Below, piece after piece: positions 1 through 11,697 of a stretch of DNA of 64,000 bases. Source of the DNA: Lichenostomus cassidix (Eukaryota; Chordata; Aves; Passeriformes; Meliphagidae); contig CM039182.1 in assembly GCA_008360975.2 (NCBI GenBank), forward strand, positions 86,397,405 to 86,461,404, in the 5' to 3' direction. Under the pieces are notes generated by a model that was not told the DNA's origin, ran no database searches, and worked only from the letters and a program-made list of their open reading frames with translations. The position numbers and the translations under genes are program-made. Each line of letters begins with the position of its first letter. Positions within the stretch are counted from its first letter, which is position 1.

Positions 1-253
1 AATAAAATCTAGTTGTGTTCAAACACAAGAGCTCATTAGGCATATACATTTACAGATTCAAACACCTGCATTGTAATACTTTGCCAATTCAGTGCCATGA
101 AACACATCAAATGCCTCTGTGTCTGTGGGATTTTATCCTGAAATCCTGTCTCCTAGTCTGAGACACTGCAATCAGGTATGTCCCATGGCTAAAGAGATTA
201 GTCCAGGCCAAGGCATAATCCAAATCAATTAGGGCTATTAGTACATAACTCAC

Positions 254-406
254 TCTCGCCCATCCTTAATTACAAAAGAAATATCTCCTTTGGACCAAGA
301 GCACAAGTACAGAACTCTTCTGCTTGGGCCAGGAATGACAGCAGTTTCAATGCCAGAAGGCTGCTCCATCATTTGAGCAGAGCTCTGCTTCCCCAAAATT
401 TGTTTA
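254..406 (-). CDS. Weak candidate exon, unknown protein
   Basis: On the minus strand a pyrimidine-containing acceptor (CCTTTGCCCAG) opens a 153-bp segment that closes with a good donor (GAGA then GTGAGTTATG). It reads as one base, 50 codons and two bases, so it is phase 2 at both ends. The product would start near KQILGKQSS and end near FVIKDGR, with no domain I recognise. The open frame also extends upstream to an ATG at 442-444, so it could equally be a first coding exon or a chance frame. The nearest firm exon (11559) ends in phase 0, so a direct join is not in frame and another exon would be needed between them. Confidence 0.2.
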
Positions 407-3400
407 CTGGGCAAAGGATTCAGAGGATCCATTATTAAAGACATCTTTGTGAAGGTAACTGGAGAAGATTATAATGCTGCAGGGAACAGGAAAAGTAAAA
501 GAGAAATGGGAGAGAGGCCAAACAATGACAGTCCTCTGCCCAGAGGTCTGCTTGTGGCACTTCTTCAGGGGAAGAAATACACTAGGAATAAAATGTCACA
601 GGCAGATCCTGGTCCCCAGTCACTGACTTCCTGCCCATCCCAACAGGAGCTCACAGGCAAGCCAAACTGGGGGCTGGAGATTTCCTGTGAGGCAGGTTTC
701 TAACACCACTGCCTCAAAGACCTCTTCCCAGAACCATGTGGTGATGGAGGAGGCCAAAACAATGCTGTCTGGCAATCTCTGCTGATGTTGTGGTCTCTGG
801 GGAGATGATAGTTAACTCTTCCAATTCAGAAAAACCCTGAAGTCTTTCTGGAAAGTAAGAGGAACAAAAACTGGTCCAGTCAACTTCATAACTGAGGAAC
901 AATGAGGGAGCTTACAGTGTTTACTTTTAAGTTTCTTCCCAAGAGCCATGGGATAGCAGCAGGCTAAAACCCAGGCTATTCTCTTTCCTTGGGGGAGGGA
1001 AAGAGCAGGGTGTTGTTTTGACTTGTTGTTGGTTTTTGGGTTTTGGCTTGGTTTTGGGGTTTCTTTTGCAATCTTATGCCTGCTGCTTTTTGAGTGTGCT
1101 TTCTATGAGCTTGGGAACTAACTGTTCTTGATGTAGGAATATACCCAACTTCAGCCACCCTACAGATGTAAAGAAAAACCTTTATCCACACTGCCTGACT
1201 GCCTCTACTCTTGGTGAGGAAGAAAAGAGAAAGCATAGTTTCTTCAACCCTTTCTCTAAACCAGCAGCAGCAAGACAGGAGACATCTGAAGGTCAAAATT
1301 GCATTAGAGACACACACAAACATGGACCCTGATGACCACAGATATTTTGAAGACAACAGGCTTTGTCTGAAGTCTGAGCAGCTCAGCCACTGATGCAAAC
1401 ACATTGATTCTATCTGGATGTGAGCACTCGAGCTTCATGGTTATAAATTTTGACAGTTTGCTCAGCTTGGATGCAGCATGAAATGAGTGCCAAATTGTGC
1501 ACAAATTCAGGTAGTCAGAAGCCCACTGTGCTCGGCACATGACTTCCCATCTCCAGCACTGCCAACAGGATTCTCAGCAGAGCACGTGCACATGGCTTGG
1601 TGTGCATGCCAGATGGCAAGGACAGCTCCTTCATCAAAATCCATCTTGGCAATATCTGGTGCTTTGCCGGAAGAGGCCAGGTGACATTCCACAGCACTGG
1701 AGCACTTGCAAGACTCTAGTCAACCTTTTGGCAAAGGACCAATAAATGACACTAACTTGCTAAATGAGTTTTATAGAGGTTCACTTTCTTGACCTCACCA
1801 GCTGTGTCTCCCAGAGAGTCCCTACTCTCTAGGAGGGATTTGGTCTTGGTTTCCTGAAAATGAGAAGAATGCCATACCATAAAGCAAGCCATAAATCCAA
1901 AATTCTTCCATAGTGATGGTTTTGTGGACAAATTCCAAGGAATAATTCTGGGAAGTATGCAAGAACTGCTTTCTATTAATCAGGCTTAAAATGGTTGCAT
2001 AGAATATCTACCTCTGTAGAATTTTTCTTCCTCAGCCCAAAACATTTTGGTTTTTTTTTTCAGAGGGTGATATAAGGGATAATGAACAGAAGAGGACCCT
2101 TCCTACTGAGTGCATTTGTTTGCAATCCAGTTACCATGATAGCTAATAAACTAGAATTAGGGAACTCCTGTTTTCTTTCTCACACAATTAAAGTACAGTT
2201 TTCTTCTATGATATACAATGTCTGGGACAAGGCACAGAACTGTGGAATTACCATAGATGTGCTGAGGTTTATGCAAACTTCAATTTTATCAGTTTGACTT
2301 ACTGATTCTTCCATTATTGCCACTCCTCTGAGTTATAAGACTTGTACTAGGTGCTGTATGAAGTCAAAGCAAAAGATCTCTCTGGATGTAAATCTCACAT
2401 GTCAATGACTGTGTCTCTGTTTCAGTTTTGCTTGCTAGTAGACAGACTATAGAAAATTCAGTATATATTATACTTCAGTAGAGAATTTACTCACTGTTGT
2501 GAATAACAACAAAAAGCAGAGGGCAGATAAGGAGATAGGCCAGAAGAGAAAATCTGTGGTCACTTAGGCACCACTTGTGCTTCATTAAAAAGGACTGCTA
2601 CTGCTTAGGAATTCTCATCAGAAAACGCCTGTTTATTCAAACTGAATGTATTATGAAAGAAATGGTGCTGATTCAATTTTCTCTGTACTTAAAAAAATAA
2701 ATTTTAGAAGGTTTAAATCAGCACTTTGTCAGAGCAGTTTTTAGTGTCTAATTCAGAAATGACATTTGGGTTAGAAACATAAGTTCATTGAAATTAATAA
2801 CCAAACATTACTTGTAAATGAACCACTATATTATTTCAAATTGGCCTGATCTTTCTATCTACCCTTCTCACTACTCTCTGACATTCACTTCAGGATATTT
2901 TCCAAAATATAGGCTTTTGAAAGGAAAATGTAGACAACCTGATTTTACTTTAATCAAAGGAGAAGAAAAAAATATTTCCTATCAGTTCTGATTATTCAAT
3001 TGTGTGGCAAATAGAAAGAAAGTTTACTTGATCTTTTTGCTGTTTTTACAAGTTGAGTCACCCAGCCAGTCAAAAAGCAGTTTAGAAAGCAGATGTTCCC
3101 ATTTTCTGCTGAAGCTTGGAGACGTTCAGTTGAAATTCCACAGAACAGCCAAGCTGTTAGTATCAAACTTGCTATCACACTGGAAAAATGTGAACTATAA
3201 TTACACATATATCAATTCATTAGATGGCTGGAAAAAAAACAAACACACAATAGTTACTCACTGGAGTCTAAATGCAATTGTCACCAATCACAATGAGGAA
3301 GGGAGATTAGGAACTTCACAGCTGCTGAGACAAAAGGAATAATGCACTTTTTGGGCCAAAAGAAAGGTGATAAACATGTCTTTATCAAAAAGCTTTGTGA

Positions 3401-3915
3401 CATAATATCTTCATCACTATACAATACATCAAGTATTTGTCTTACTGAGAGCAAATGTAAAAAGAGATACCTGGTTTCAGTCTTTGCACAGAAGCTGAGC
3501 ATTTTTCTATCACACCGATTGCGGTAGAGTGGAAGAGGAGACTCAACCACCACAAAAATTTGATGCTTTATGCTCTGTGTCTGAAACCCTATCTATTGTT
3601 CACTTTTATTCTTCTTAGGCAGATGTTATACCTGCTTACTGCTGCTCAGAACATGGAACACACTCACTTGAAAAGTAAAGCAAAAATCTGAAATAAAAAA
3701 GATACTGAGCAAAAGTATGATTGAACATATCAGACCTGATTTACAACAATACACAGGCTACAAAAGATTTACTAAAGATTTGCCTTCTCTGCTTGCTGTA
3801 GGAGGTAGATGACAGCTGGTTTAAAATCTGTTTGCTTGCATTACTTGATTCCTTTCACTTACTCTGATGTTGATTTCAATCAAAAGAGAAAGCCACTACT
3901 GTCATGGAATGATTG

Positions 3916-4023
3916 CTTTTTCTTGTTTTTTTCGTTTTTTGTTTTTTTTTTTTTTTTTTTCTAATGAGGCAGGAGAATGGGGTTGCAGGTAGTTTTCTTC
4001 TTCTTTTTCTTTCTTTATTTTTT
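3916..4023. repeat. T-rich / polypyrimidine low-complexity tract
   Basis: Long runs of T, including an uninterrupted run of about 20 ending at 3960, are followed after a short unique stretch by a TTCTTT-like pyrimidine tract at about 3992-4023. This is simple sequence; on the minus strand it reads as a purine (A/G) tract. It could be the decayed poly(A) of a retrocopy, but no flanking coding similarity was seen. Confidence 0.85.
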
Positions 4024-7000
4024 AAGTGTCACTAATGTTTGTGACTCTCAAGTTTCCTGATGTGCTTAAACATTGCTGAAGTGGTGGCAATCCATATCGC
4101 TTCAGAGGCACTGAGAAAAGCTCTGGACTAAAAACAATTAGTGCACTAATTGCACATATAGAGAAGCACACAGACAGTCTTGCACTGCCCTGTCTGTGGT
4201 GTTTGACAGATGCTGTTCATCATCAGGGAGCAGACTCCCTGGGACCTTGCCTGTCAGCTGGCCTCAAGTCACAGTTACTGCAGTCAAGCACATCCTATAT
4301 CTCCTCCCATAAACTGATCAAACTTACAGTGATTTCAACAACCACAGTACTTCCTTTTGGAGTACTACTCCAGAAACTACACTGCTTGCAAATGTACTTT
4401 ATCACTCCCACAGTCCTCAGAAGAGCCATCTGTGAAACCACAGGGTTTCATAGATGATTTGACCTAAATCTAAGTAATTTCGTTTGTAGGATTAGTGTTC
4501 AGCCACAGCCTCACTGAGGAAGCAGGGACAGATTAAACCATCCAGCACCCATCTACACAGAAAGTGCTGCATGTGCTCCAGCTTGATAGGCAAGTCTGGA
4601 AATGGCCACTGAACCACTCATCGTACAAACATCCCACAGCAAACATCCCTCCACTGTGCAACAATCTCACAGACATTAGCTACAGAGCATTTTTCTGATT
4701 CTGTCTCTGTGGGCACACAGGTGGTAGAAGAACCTCCAGTCTCCTGGTGTAAATATCTTCTCAAATGAGATCCCATCTGCTCAGGCCTGCTATGGAGTCC
4801 AGCCAAAGTCTTAAGCTCCAGGACCAGCTCTGCTTGTATGATCTGGCAGAAACCAGATTTACTGACAGGAATTTGCATACTTTATAACTTCTACGAACAG
4901 GAAGCAGGCACATGGAATGCCACAGGATGGTTAGGACAGCATCTTAAAAAGCACAAAAGGTGACAAAAATAATTGTACATGGCAGAATTCATCACCTCTC
5001 CAGGGAAAAGCTTATGCTCTCTTGATCCAAACTATCTTCTGACATTGCACTTTATCTACATCTCAAGTTTTATAAAATGGTAGCCAGTGGACCATTGGTT
5101 ATTTAAAAGCACTGCATTAGATGATACATGCCTCAACTTTTTTTCACTTAACAGCTTCCCCAGTTTCTGGTACCTTTTTTTAGTCATATACACATCATAT
5201 CCAATTTATCACAGGGTCCACAGGTGTAAAGTCAAGAATCGATTTCACTTTGTGGATCTTTTTATTTTTTTGAGAATTCACTTTCAATTAGTTAAAGAAA
5301 TAGAGAAGTGTTGAATCATCTGTCATATATCTACAGAGTGCACAAAGTTGTTCTGCTCAGCATACAGATAATGGGTAAAAATATATTGAGCCAATGAATT
5401 TAAATCACTTAAAACAGAGGAAAAATAAAAAGTAAATGTAGAAGCTTACAGTTCATGTTTTAGCATTCTCAGCATTTTGTTTCTTCACTGACTACTTCTA
5501 TAATGGATGAATGGGAGCAAATCACCAAACAGCTAAGTAGCAGTCAAAGAGTTTTAGGCATTTTAGTGAATTTTTATCTAAGATTCAAGGGGCTGTCTCT
5601 GACACTCAGTTATCTTGCATGTTAGCAATTCAACAGACTGATTATGAAACTGGCATCCACCAATGAAGCCCTGTACTTTGCAGAGCTACATATTTGTCAC
5701 AAGTCCTATTTAGAATGCTTTATATATTCACCCATTAATCTGGTTGCCCAAAGGCTATGATTGTTTTTAAGTACTCTAAGTCTCATCCCTAGTTACTGCC
5801 ATGCTTTATGGAACCTAAATGATGCTCAGGTAACCTGCATTTGCTTGATTCGAGCTGTGTGCTCCCAGGAGCCTTAGGCTGCATGGACCCCTGAGCACTT
5901 CCTGCAAATCCCCAGGCAAATGTCTCATGCTCAGTTTGACTGAGCCTTACAGTGCACCCCTTTGCAATGGGCTCTCATCCAGCTGATGCCCTTTTCTTGC
6001 AGCAGGGAAGAATGAGCTTTTGTAATATGAGTAAATTTACAGTATTCCTCGAGTGCACATGGAACTAGATTTATTGCCTGTTGCTGTGAGTTTTTTTTGT
6101 ATTGACATTGTTTGCTTTAGCAATTACTGTTCTTTGCTTTTTCTTAGTTTAATATGGAGTTAAAGGGCATGAACTAGAAACTGGGAATAAATGTGCATTT
6201 GACATTCAGCTTGCTGCTTTTACTTCTTATTTCTACGTGTAACAGAAAAACTGCTTCTTTTTGCAAATTCTTTTGCTCATAATTGTCCATTGCAAACAAG
6301 TTTGAGTGTGCAAATGCTGTTAATTGAGAAGCTGGCTTGGAAAATAGCACTTTTAAAATATTCCCCTTTGAATCCATTGCATAGTTATTGCATTCAATTC
6401 ATCTTATACTAAGAGATCTTGTTGTTGTTATGAGGATGTAAAAGTAGAAAGATTCTAATTCTGAAATATATTACCCAGTCTTCATGGGTCCTATTTTTCT
6501 CCAGTATGTAGTTCACCATAAGTAAAGTATTTATAAATTTGTCTCTGACTGAGCTGTTTTAAAGACCTTGGGGCATGCAGAGATAACTTGATCTATACTT
6601 TCAGCCCATTAGATAGTAGATACATGCTAATGTTCTTATCAAATATCAGTCTTGAATTACATTGTAGTCACTTTTGTTTAGAATTAAATGCTAAAAGGAG
6701 TGCTTATGGGGATATTGGAGTTTGTTATGTTTGCCTGTCTTCCACTGAAAAACTGCTTTGCACAGAAAGTGAAAAGCTCTTCAAAATTAAGGTAAGATAT
6801 ACCAAACTCATTTCCCACTCTATTTGGCTTATTGCAACCTTGCAAAATTGTCATAATAATTTAGCAACTAAAAATCAAATGAACTCTTTATTAATATAAC
6901 AATAAGGCAAGTTGAATGAAAAGACACTTTACTTAGTTTGCTCTATTCACTGCCTCTTGCTTACTATATACTATCTACTGAGAGTTTGCAAGGATGTTTT

Positions 7001-9741
7001 ATCACCTCTATCAAGATACAAAAACTTCTCACAATTTCCCCCTGCAGTGACTCACTTTTGATATGATTACTTTCACTTTATTTCCAAAATGGTAGATGCT
7101 AATGCATCAAATTCTGTACTCTTTCAGACCCAGTGAGTTCGCTTGGAACGAACACGATTGCATACCCTAGTAATTCTATCACTAAAATAGAAATAAATGT
7201 TTCCAACTCGTAAATAAAAATATCTTGTATTACACAGAAAGCATTTATTTTTCATTTTTAAACTATCATGCTGGTAATTTATACCTTTTAAATGTTATAT
7301 CTCAAGCTTTGAATAGGCAAATAATTTCCTTCTTTCTATTTTCCACCAATAGATGGCAGGTGAAGCTCTAGAAAATTATTTGCTTGATACAGCATGAGAT
7401 AACCTATCGTTTGAAAGTACATAACCAGCTGTAAATTACTGCTTTCTGATACCTTTTTAGATGTGATCATGATTTAGTCCTAGCCCATCCACCTTGCATT
7501 ACAAGCCTGAGTCTATGTTTAGGAATAGCTCCATGTTGTATATAAAACTCTTCATTCTTACTTCTTTTGTCCTACTCCAAGAGGTCAAACAGAAGTTTGT
7601 GCACAGCAGCTTTCTCTCTTGGTTGAGGAGGTATTTGTCAGCATGGTGTAGCAGCTGCTACATTCATTCAGGGTCTTAAGACTGAGCCTTTTGCACCTAA
7701 ACAAGAAAGCTCTGCATTCATACATGTCAGAAATCATACTGATTATAAGCTGCAACAGAATAGCTAGAAGCTCAGGCTTTGAATTCAGTTTCATAAAAGC
7801 TAGAAACACAAGGAGTGAGTGCAGGAGGAGAGAGGCTGGTGGCAGAAAGAGCCTACTACACTGACAAAAGTTATTAGAATATACCTCATTAAGGATGCTC
7901 CTAATGTGATAGTACAATTCTTCACCTATGATGCTGAATTTTTTTTAAATCCATTTTCTTTTTCTGAAGCACAAAAGTATGAGGGATTGAATCTTGTTTA
8001 CATACAAGCTAAAAATATACTGTGCTAAAAGTCACAATAGAGTGGTAAAAAAATAAAGATTTTCTTCTGCTCATGTTATAATGATTTTAAGGACAACAAG
8101 TAATATGTTGTAATCAATTAATTGTTGGATCTAATTGAAAAATGAATAAAAGTGTGCATAAACCAAAGAATTTGAGGACTGCAGAGCACAAAAGGATACC
8201 TTTCCCTGTAGGCAAGCTGCATTAGTAAATATACATTATTTCTCCTGCAAAATGATTTCCTGAAATCAGTCTGCCTCATAATTGCCCTGCTGTTACTGGC
8301 AGTCTAAGTATTGACAACTAAGTGACCATTAGAGCTCAGCTGGTTCTTGTATATATCACAATAACTCCTCCAGGCTGACCAAGTAGACAAATTTGACTGC
8401 TCTCATCCCTGCATGACAGCCTTGATGATTTGTATTAATTCACTCCATTCAGTAATCCTTACATTTTTTAAGTTAATTTGATTTTCCGAGCTCCAGTTCT
8501 ATGTGTAATTCTCAGCATGTATTCCACTGTATTTGGTATCTTCCACTGTTTTGCTGGCAACTGCAGCATAACATGGATAAAACCCAAGGTCATCAGGAAG
8601 CATCAATGGTTAGACACTGAACAACGAAGATCATGCAGCTAAGTCAGTGCCTACTAATCACTCTCTACCAGTAATATTACAGAAAAGAAGGGAGGATATC
8701 TGAAGCTGCTTCAAATTAACAGCTCTCCAGTGAACTGGGGAAGTTCAGTAGCTTATATCATGACCAAAATAAATTACAAAACCTAATTTTGGATGACCAG
8801 TCTAGGTGCTTTAGCCTTTCTAATCCAAACAACAAAGACAAGACAGCTGTTTGAATGACCCTCTGCCGGAAACCCCTGACTACACAGGAGCCTAAATTTC
8901 CATCTCTATCACCTCAGGCAAATACCCCAAATAAGACAACATGCATGACCCCTTTAGATACTGTACCTGTCACTGAATGTGAAACAAATGGGTGCAATTA
9001 ACAAACAAATTCCCAAGAGCCAGGTCACAGCATGCAAAACCAGCACACTATCACAGACTTGACAGGTAACATGATGCTAAGCTGTACACGACCTTGACCC
9101 TCAACAGACAGCACATGCTATCACAACAGAACTATTAAATAATCAGACTGTCTCAAAGTTATGCATTTGCCCTTAGCTAGCTTTTGCTTGAAGCTTATTT
9201 CCCTGAAGAGTAAACTTTTCATTCAAACCTCAACTGAGAGCAGCCTGTAGTCAGTGAAACTGCAGAGAAAGGTCTGTAAACAATACCTGCTCTGTAGAGA
9301 ACAAGCTGACCTTTATAGATGTTAAACAAAACAAAAAGGGTTGATTGATGCTGGGCAGTACCTGCTCTCCAAAATATTAAAACCAAGAAAGTCAATGGAA
9401 GGTTAGTTTATGAATATACAGTGTGATAAATTATGTCAGTAGATGGTGGGGTAGGGAAGGGGAAGGCATGATTTGGTAAAATATTTAGGGCAAAAACCTG
9501 TATCCTCAGCTGGAAAAGTATGTAATGCTGACTTCTGTTAAATGGAAGCAAAAAACAAACCTATGTTATCAGGTCAGTTGCTAAAGTCTCTATGACTCAT
9601 TTTTTAAAAATCTGATTAACACAGTAAGATATGGTATGTTTTTTAGAACAAAAAAAAATCTATTTGTAAACTCCAAAAGATAACTACAATTTAGCCTCAA
9701 ACATGCTACTTCTACAGAGAAGGACAATCTAAACTAGACAA

Positions 9742-10052
9742 TATCATGGAATCACTTATGTTGGAAACGGCCCTTCAGATAATCAAGTCCAACCACCACC
9801 CCAGCACAGCAAAGTTCTCCCTTCAACCATGTCCCTCAGTGCAACATCCACAAGTCTTTTAAATACCTCCAGGGCTGTCGACTCAAACACTTCCCTGAGC
9901 AGCCTGCACCAGTGCTTTATAACCCTTTCAGTCAACAGTTACTAATACGCGGTTTAAGGAGCAATTTGAGGCCGTTTCTTCTTATCCTGTCACTTCTGAC
10001 TTGGGTAGAGACCAATACCTACCTTGCTACAATCTCCTTTTTGGTAGTTTTG
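9742..10052 (-). mobile_element. CR1-like LINE fragment, minus orientation
   Basis: The plus text runs in the order expected for the reverse complement of an avian CR1 3' end: a 'TCATGGAATCA...GTTGGAA' start, then 'AAGTCCAACCACC', 'CCATGTCCCTCAGTGC', 'CACTTCCCTGAGCAGCCTG', 'ACCCTTTCAGT' and 'TTGAGGCCGTTTCTTCTTATC'. These phrases match the CR1 3' region as I know it from bird genomes, with scattered substitutions and small indels. The copy is 5'-truncated, as is usual for CR1, and no intact reverse-transcriptase frame is present. The boundary near 10052 is approximate. It sits in non-coding DNA downstream of the 11559 exon. Confidence 0.82.
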
Positions 10053-11558
10053 GTTTCAGTCTGCCTGTGTCTTGTCAAGCTGTCATCTCATCAGGGGTTA
10101 CAGGACACAAGCAGTTATTTACAAAGTACAATACTGCCTCTGAAGCAGAAGGCACAACCCCACAGCACCTTTCCAATACTGTAAAACATGACCTAACCAT
10201 GTAGTAAAAGCAATGCCCAGGACAGAATGACCTCAATACAAAACCATTTATGCCCAAAATGTCGTGCTGTCCTTGTCATGCTTTTTATATGCTTTAGCCG
10301 TGGTTTATAGAAGACAGCAAAAATGCCTTTGGACAGCAGAGGAGCTATCTGGAATTAGAGTTATTTGCAATGCAGGATGACCAGGAGGAAGTTGAGGACT
10401 GTGTTATAATTATTCAAGAAATCTGCTGAGAATCTGAGATGAAAGTGTTGAGATCACTGAAGTCAAGAGGCATTTTGACTTCAGTGGGATTGGCATCTCT
10501 CCCTGGCTTTTAAGCAAAAATATAATTCATGTACCTCCAAAAAAAGAAGTTAATAATCAACACATTACTGACAATTTTGTCTAAAGTGAGGAAGAGCACA
10601 CTGCTAATGAAACGTGAAAGTGCAGGTACATGTCTTTGGATTGGCTATTAGGTAAGGTCTGAACAAATCTGTGCAGAAAAGAAGTGACTTTTCAGACAAC
10701 TCCCAAAAGCATACCCATGCTCACATTACGAATCTGTGTTAAAATGACAAAGAAGCTTGTGAAACCAGTGCAGCAATGTGTATAGATACCAAAATAGGAG
10801 AGAGAAACAAGTAGTTATCCAACAAAGAAATCCATTCAGAAGATCAGCCATAACACTTGTTGATGTGGACTGATTTTCAGAGATTCTGAGCTGAGTTTGA
10901 TGGAGGCTCAGGATCACTGAATACCAAGGAAACTTACTTTATTCCCATGCACTAACACACTACATAGTATCCCATTCATTTTAGCTGCAGACAAATTATT
11001 GAAATCTTTTACACTTTTCTGGTTACAAACTGAAACTATTTACCATTGGTGTGGCCTCTGTGAAATCCATCAGGAGGTCACCTGGCTCCAAAGCAAATGT
11101 ACTTGCAGCATCTGTGGAACTCTAAAGGCAAAAAAAGAAATCCAGCATTGGAAAAACACCCCATTTCATTTCTGTATTTTTGTTGGGCTTTTTTAATTCC
11201 TTAAAGTACAGATTGCCAAATAGATTTAAAATTTCACACCATGTTTTTTAGATATGGCTACTCAGGAAAGATAAGCAACAAAATTATACTACCTTTGAAA
11301 TCAAAGTAATTGATCCTGATCCACTGCTCCTTGATGAAAAACTATTACAGATTTTAATTGGGTCTTGGAGCAGACTCTAAACATTTCCTTACACAAATGT
11401 TAACTTACATAAGTTAAACACATTACTAAAACTCTGCATTAAAAACTACTCTTAAATGTAGAATTACTCCATCTAGAGAAAACCTGGTAGTCCCAACTCC
11501 CTCCTACCCTTCCTGAGCCCTCTCCCAAGTGACATAAGTTCACCTCTTTGTGTGTTAC

Positions 11559-11697
11559 CTTGCCACCGGGCGAAACCTGTGTTTGTCCTTCCGATGTTTG
11601 TGGTGTACATGTTTTCTGTGACCCAGGAGATGACGAAGACACAGGTGTTGATGCTGCTGCTGCTGCTGCCAGTGCTGGAGGAAGGTCATCTTCATCA
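11559..11697 (-). CDS. Internal coding exon, alanine/serine-rich segment of an unidentified protein
   Basis: The exon is 139 bp. Its acceptor (CTGTCTGCTTTTATCAACTGCAG) is good and its donor is AAG then GTAACA. Read as one base plus 46 codons, it is fully open and ends in phase 0. The first base completes a Phe codon begun in the exon at 14534-14638, giving RKLTRQYSFDEDDLPPA across the junction. After the acidic DEDD it has an LPPALAAAAA run, then a Ser/Thr/Gln/Gly-rich tail (TPVSSSSPGSQ, QTQVSPGGK) that looks disordered. The RQYS sequence just before it fits a basophilic-kinase or 14-3-3-type RxxS site; this is inferred from the motif alone. Alanine codons come from a short GCA/GCT repeat and may vary in length. 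I do not recognise the protein. Confidence 0.78.

Larger units (their letters stand above)
1..11558. other. Intronic or downstream DNA of the minus-strand gene, no firm gene
   Basis: This stretch lies 3' of the last well-supported minus-strand exon (11559-11697), whose clean donor shows that the gene continues into it. It is AT-rich with frequent stops in all frames. It holds a long T-rich tract (3916-4023), a CR1-like fragment (9742-10052) and one weak exon candidate (254-406). The open frames of 60-140 codons here lack paired splice sites or consistent composition, and I treat them as chance. I saw no polyadenylation context that could be tied to a terminal exon. Confidence 0.6.

Noticed and set aside
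976..1404. 142-codon minus-strand open frame
   Set aside because: Its downstream half is driven by a GTTTTGG-rich low-complexity stretch and there is no splice support.
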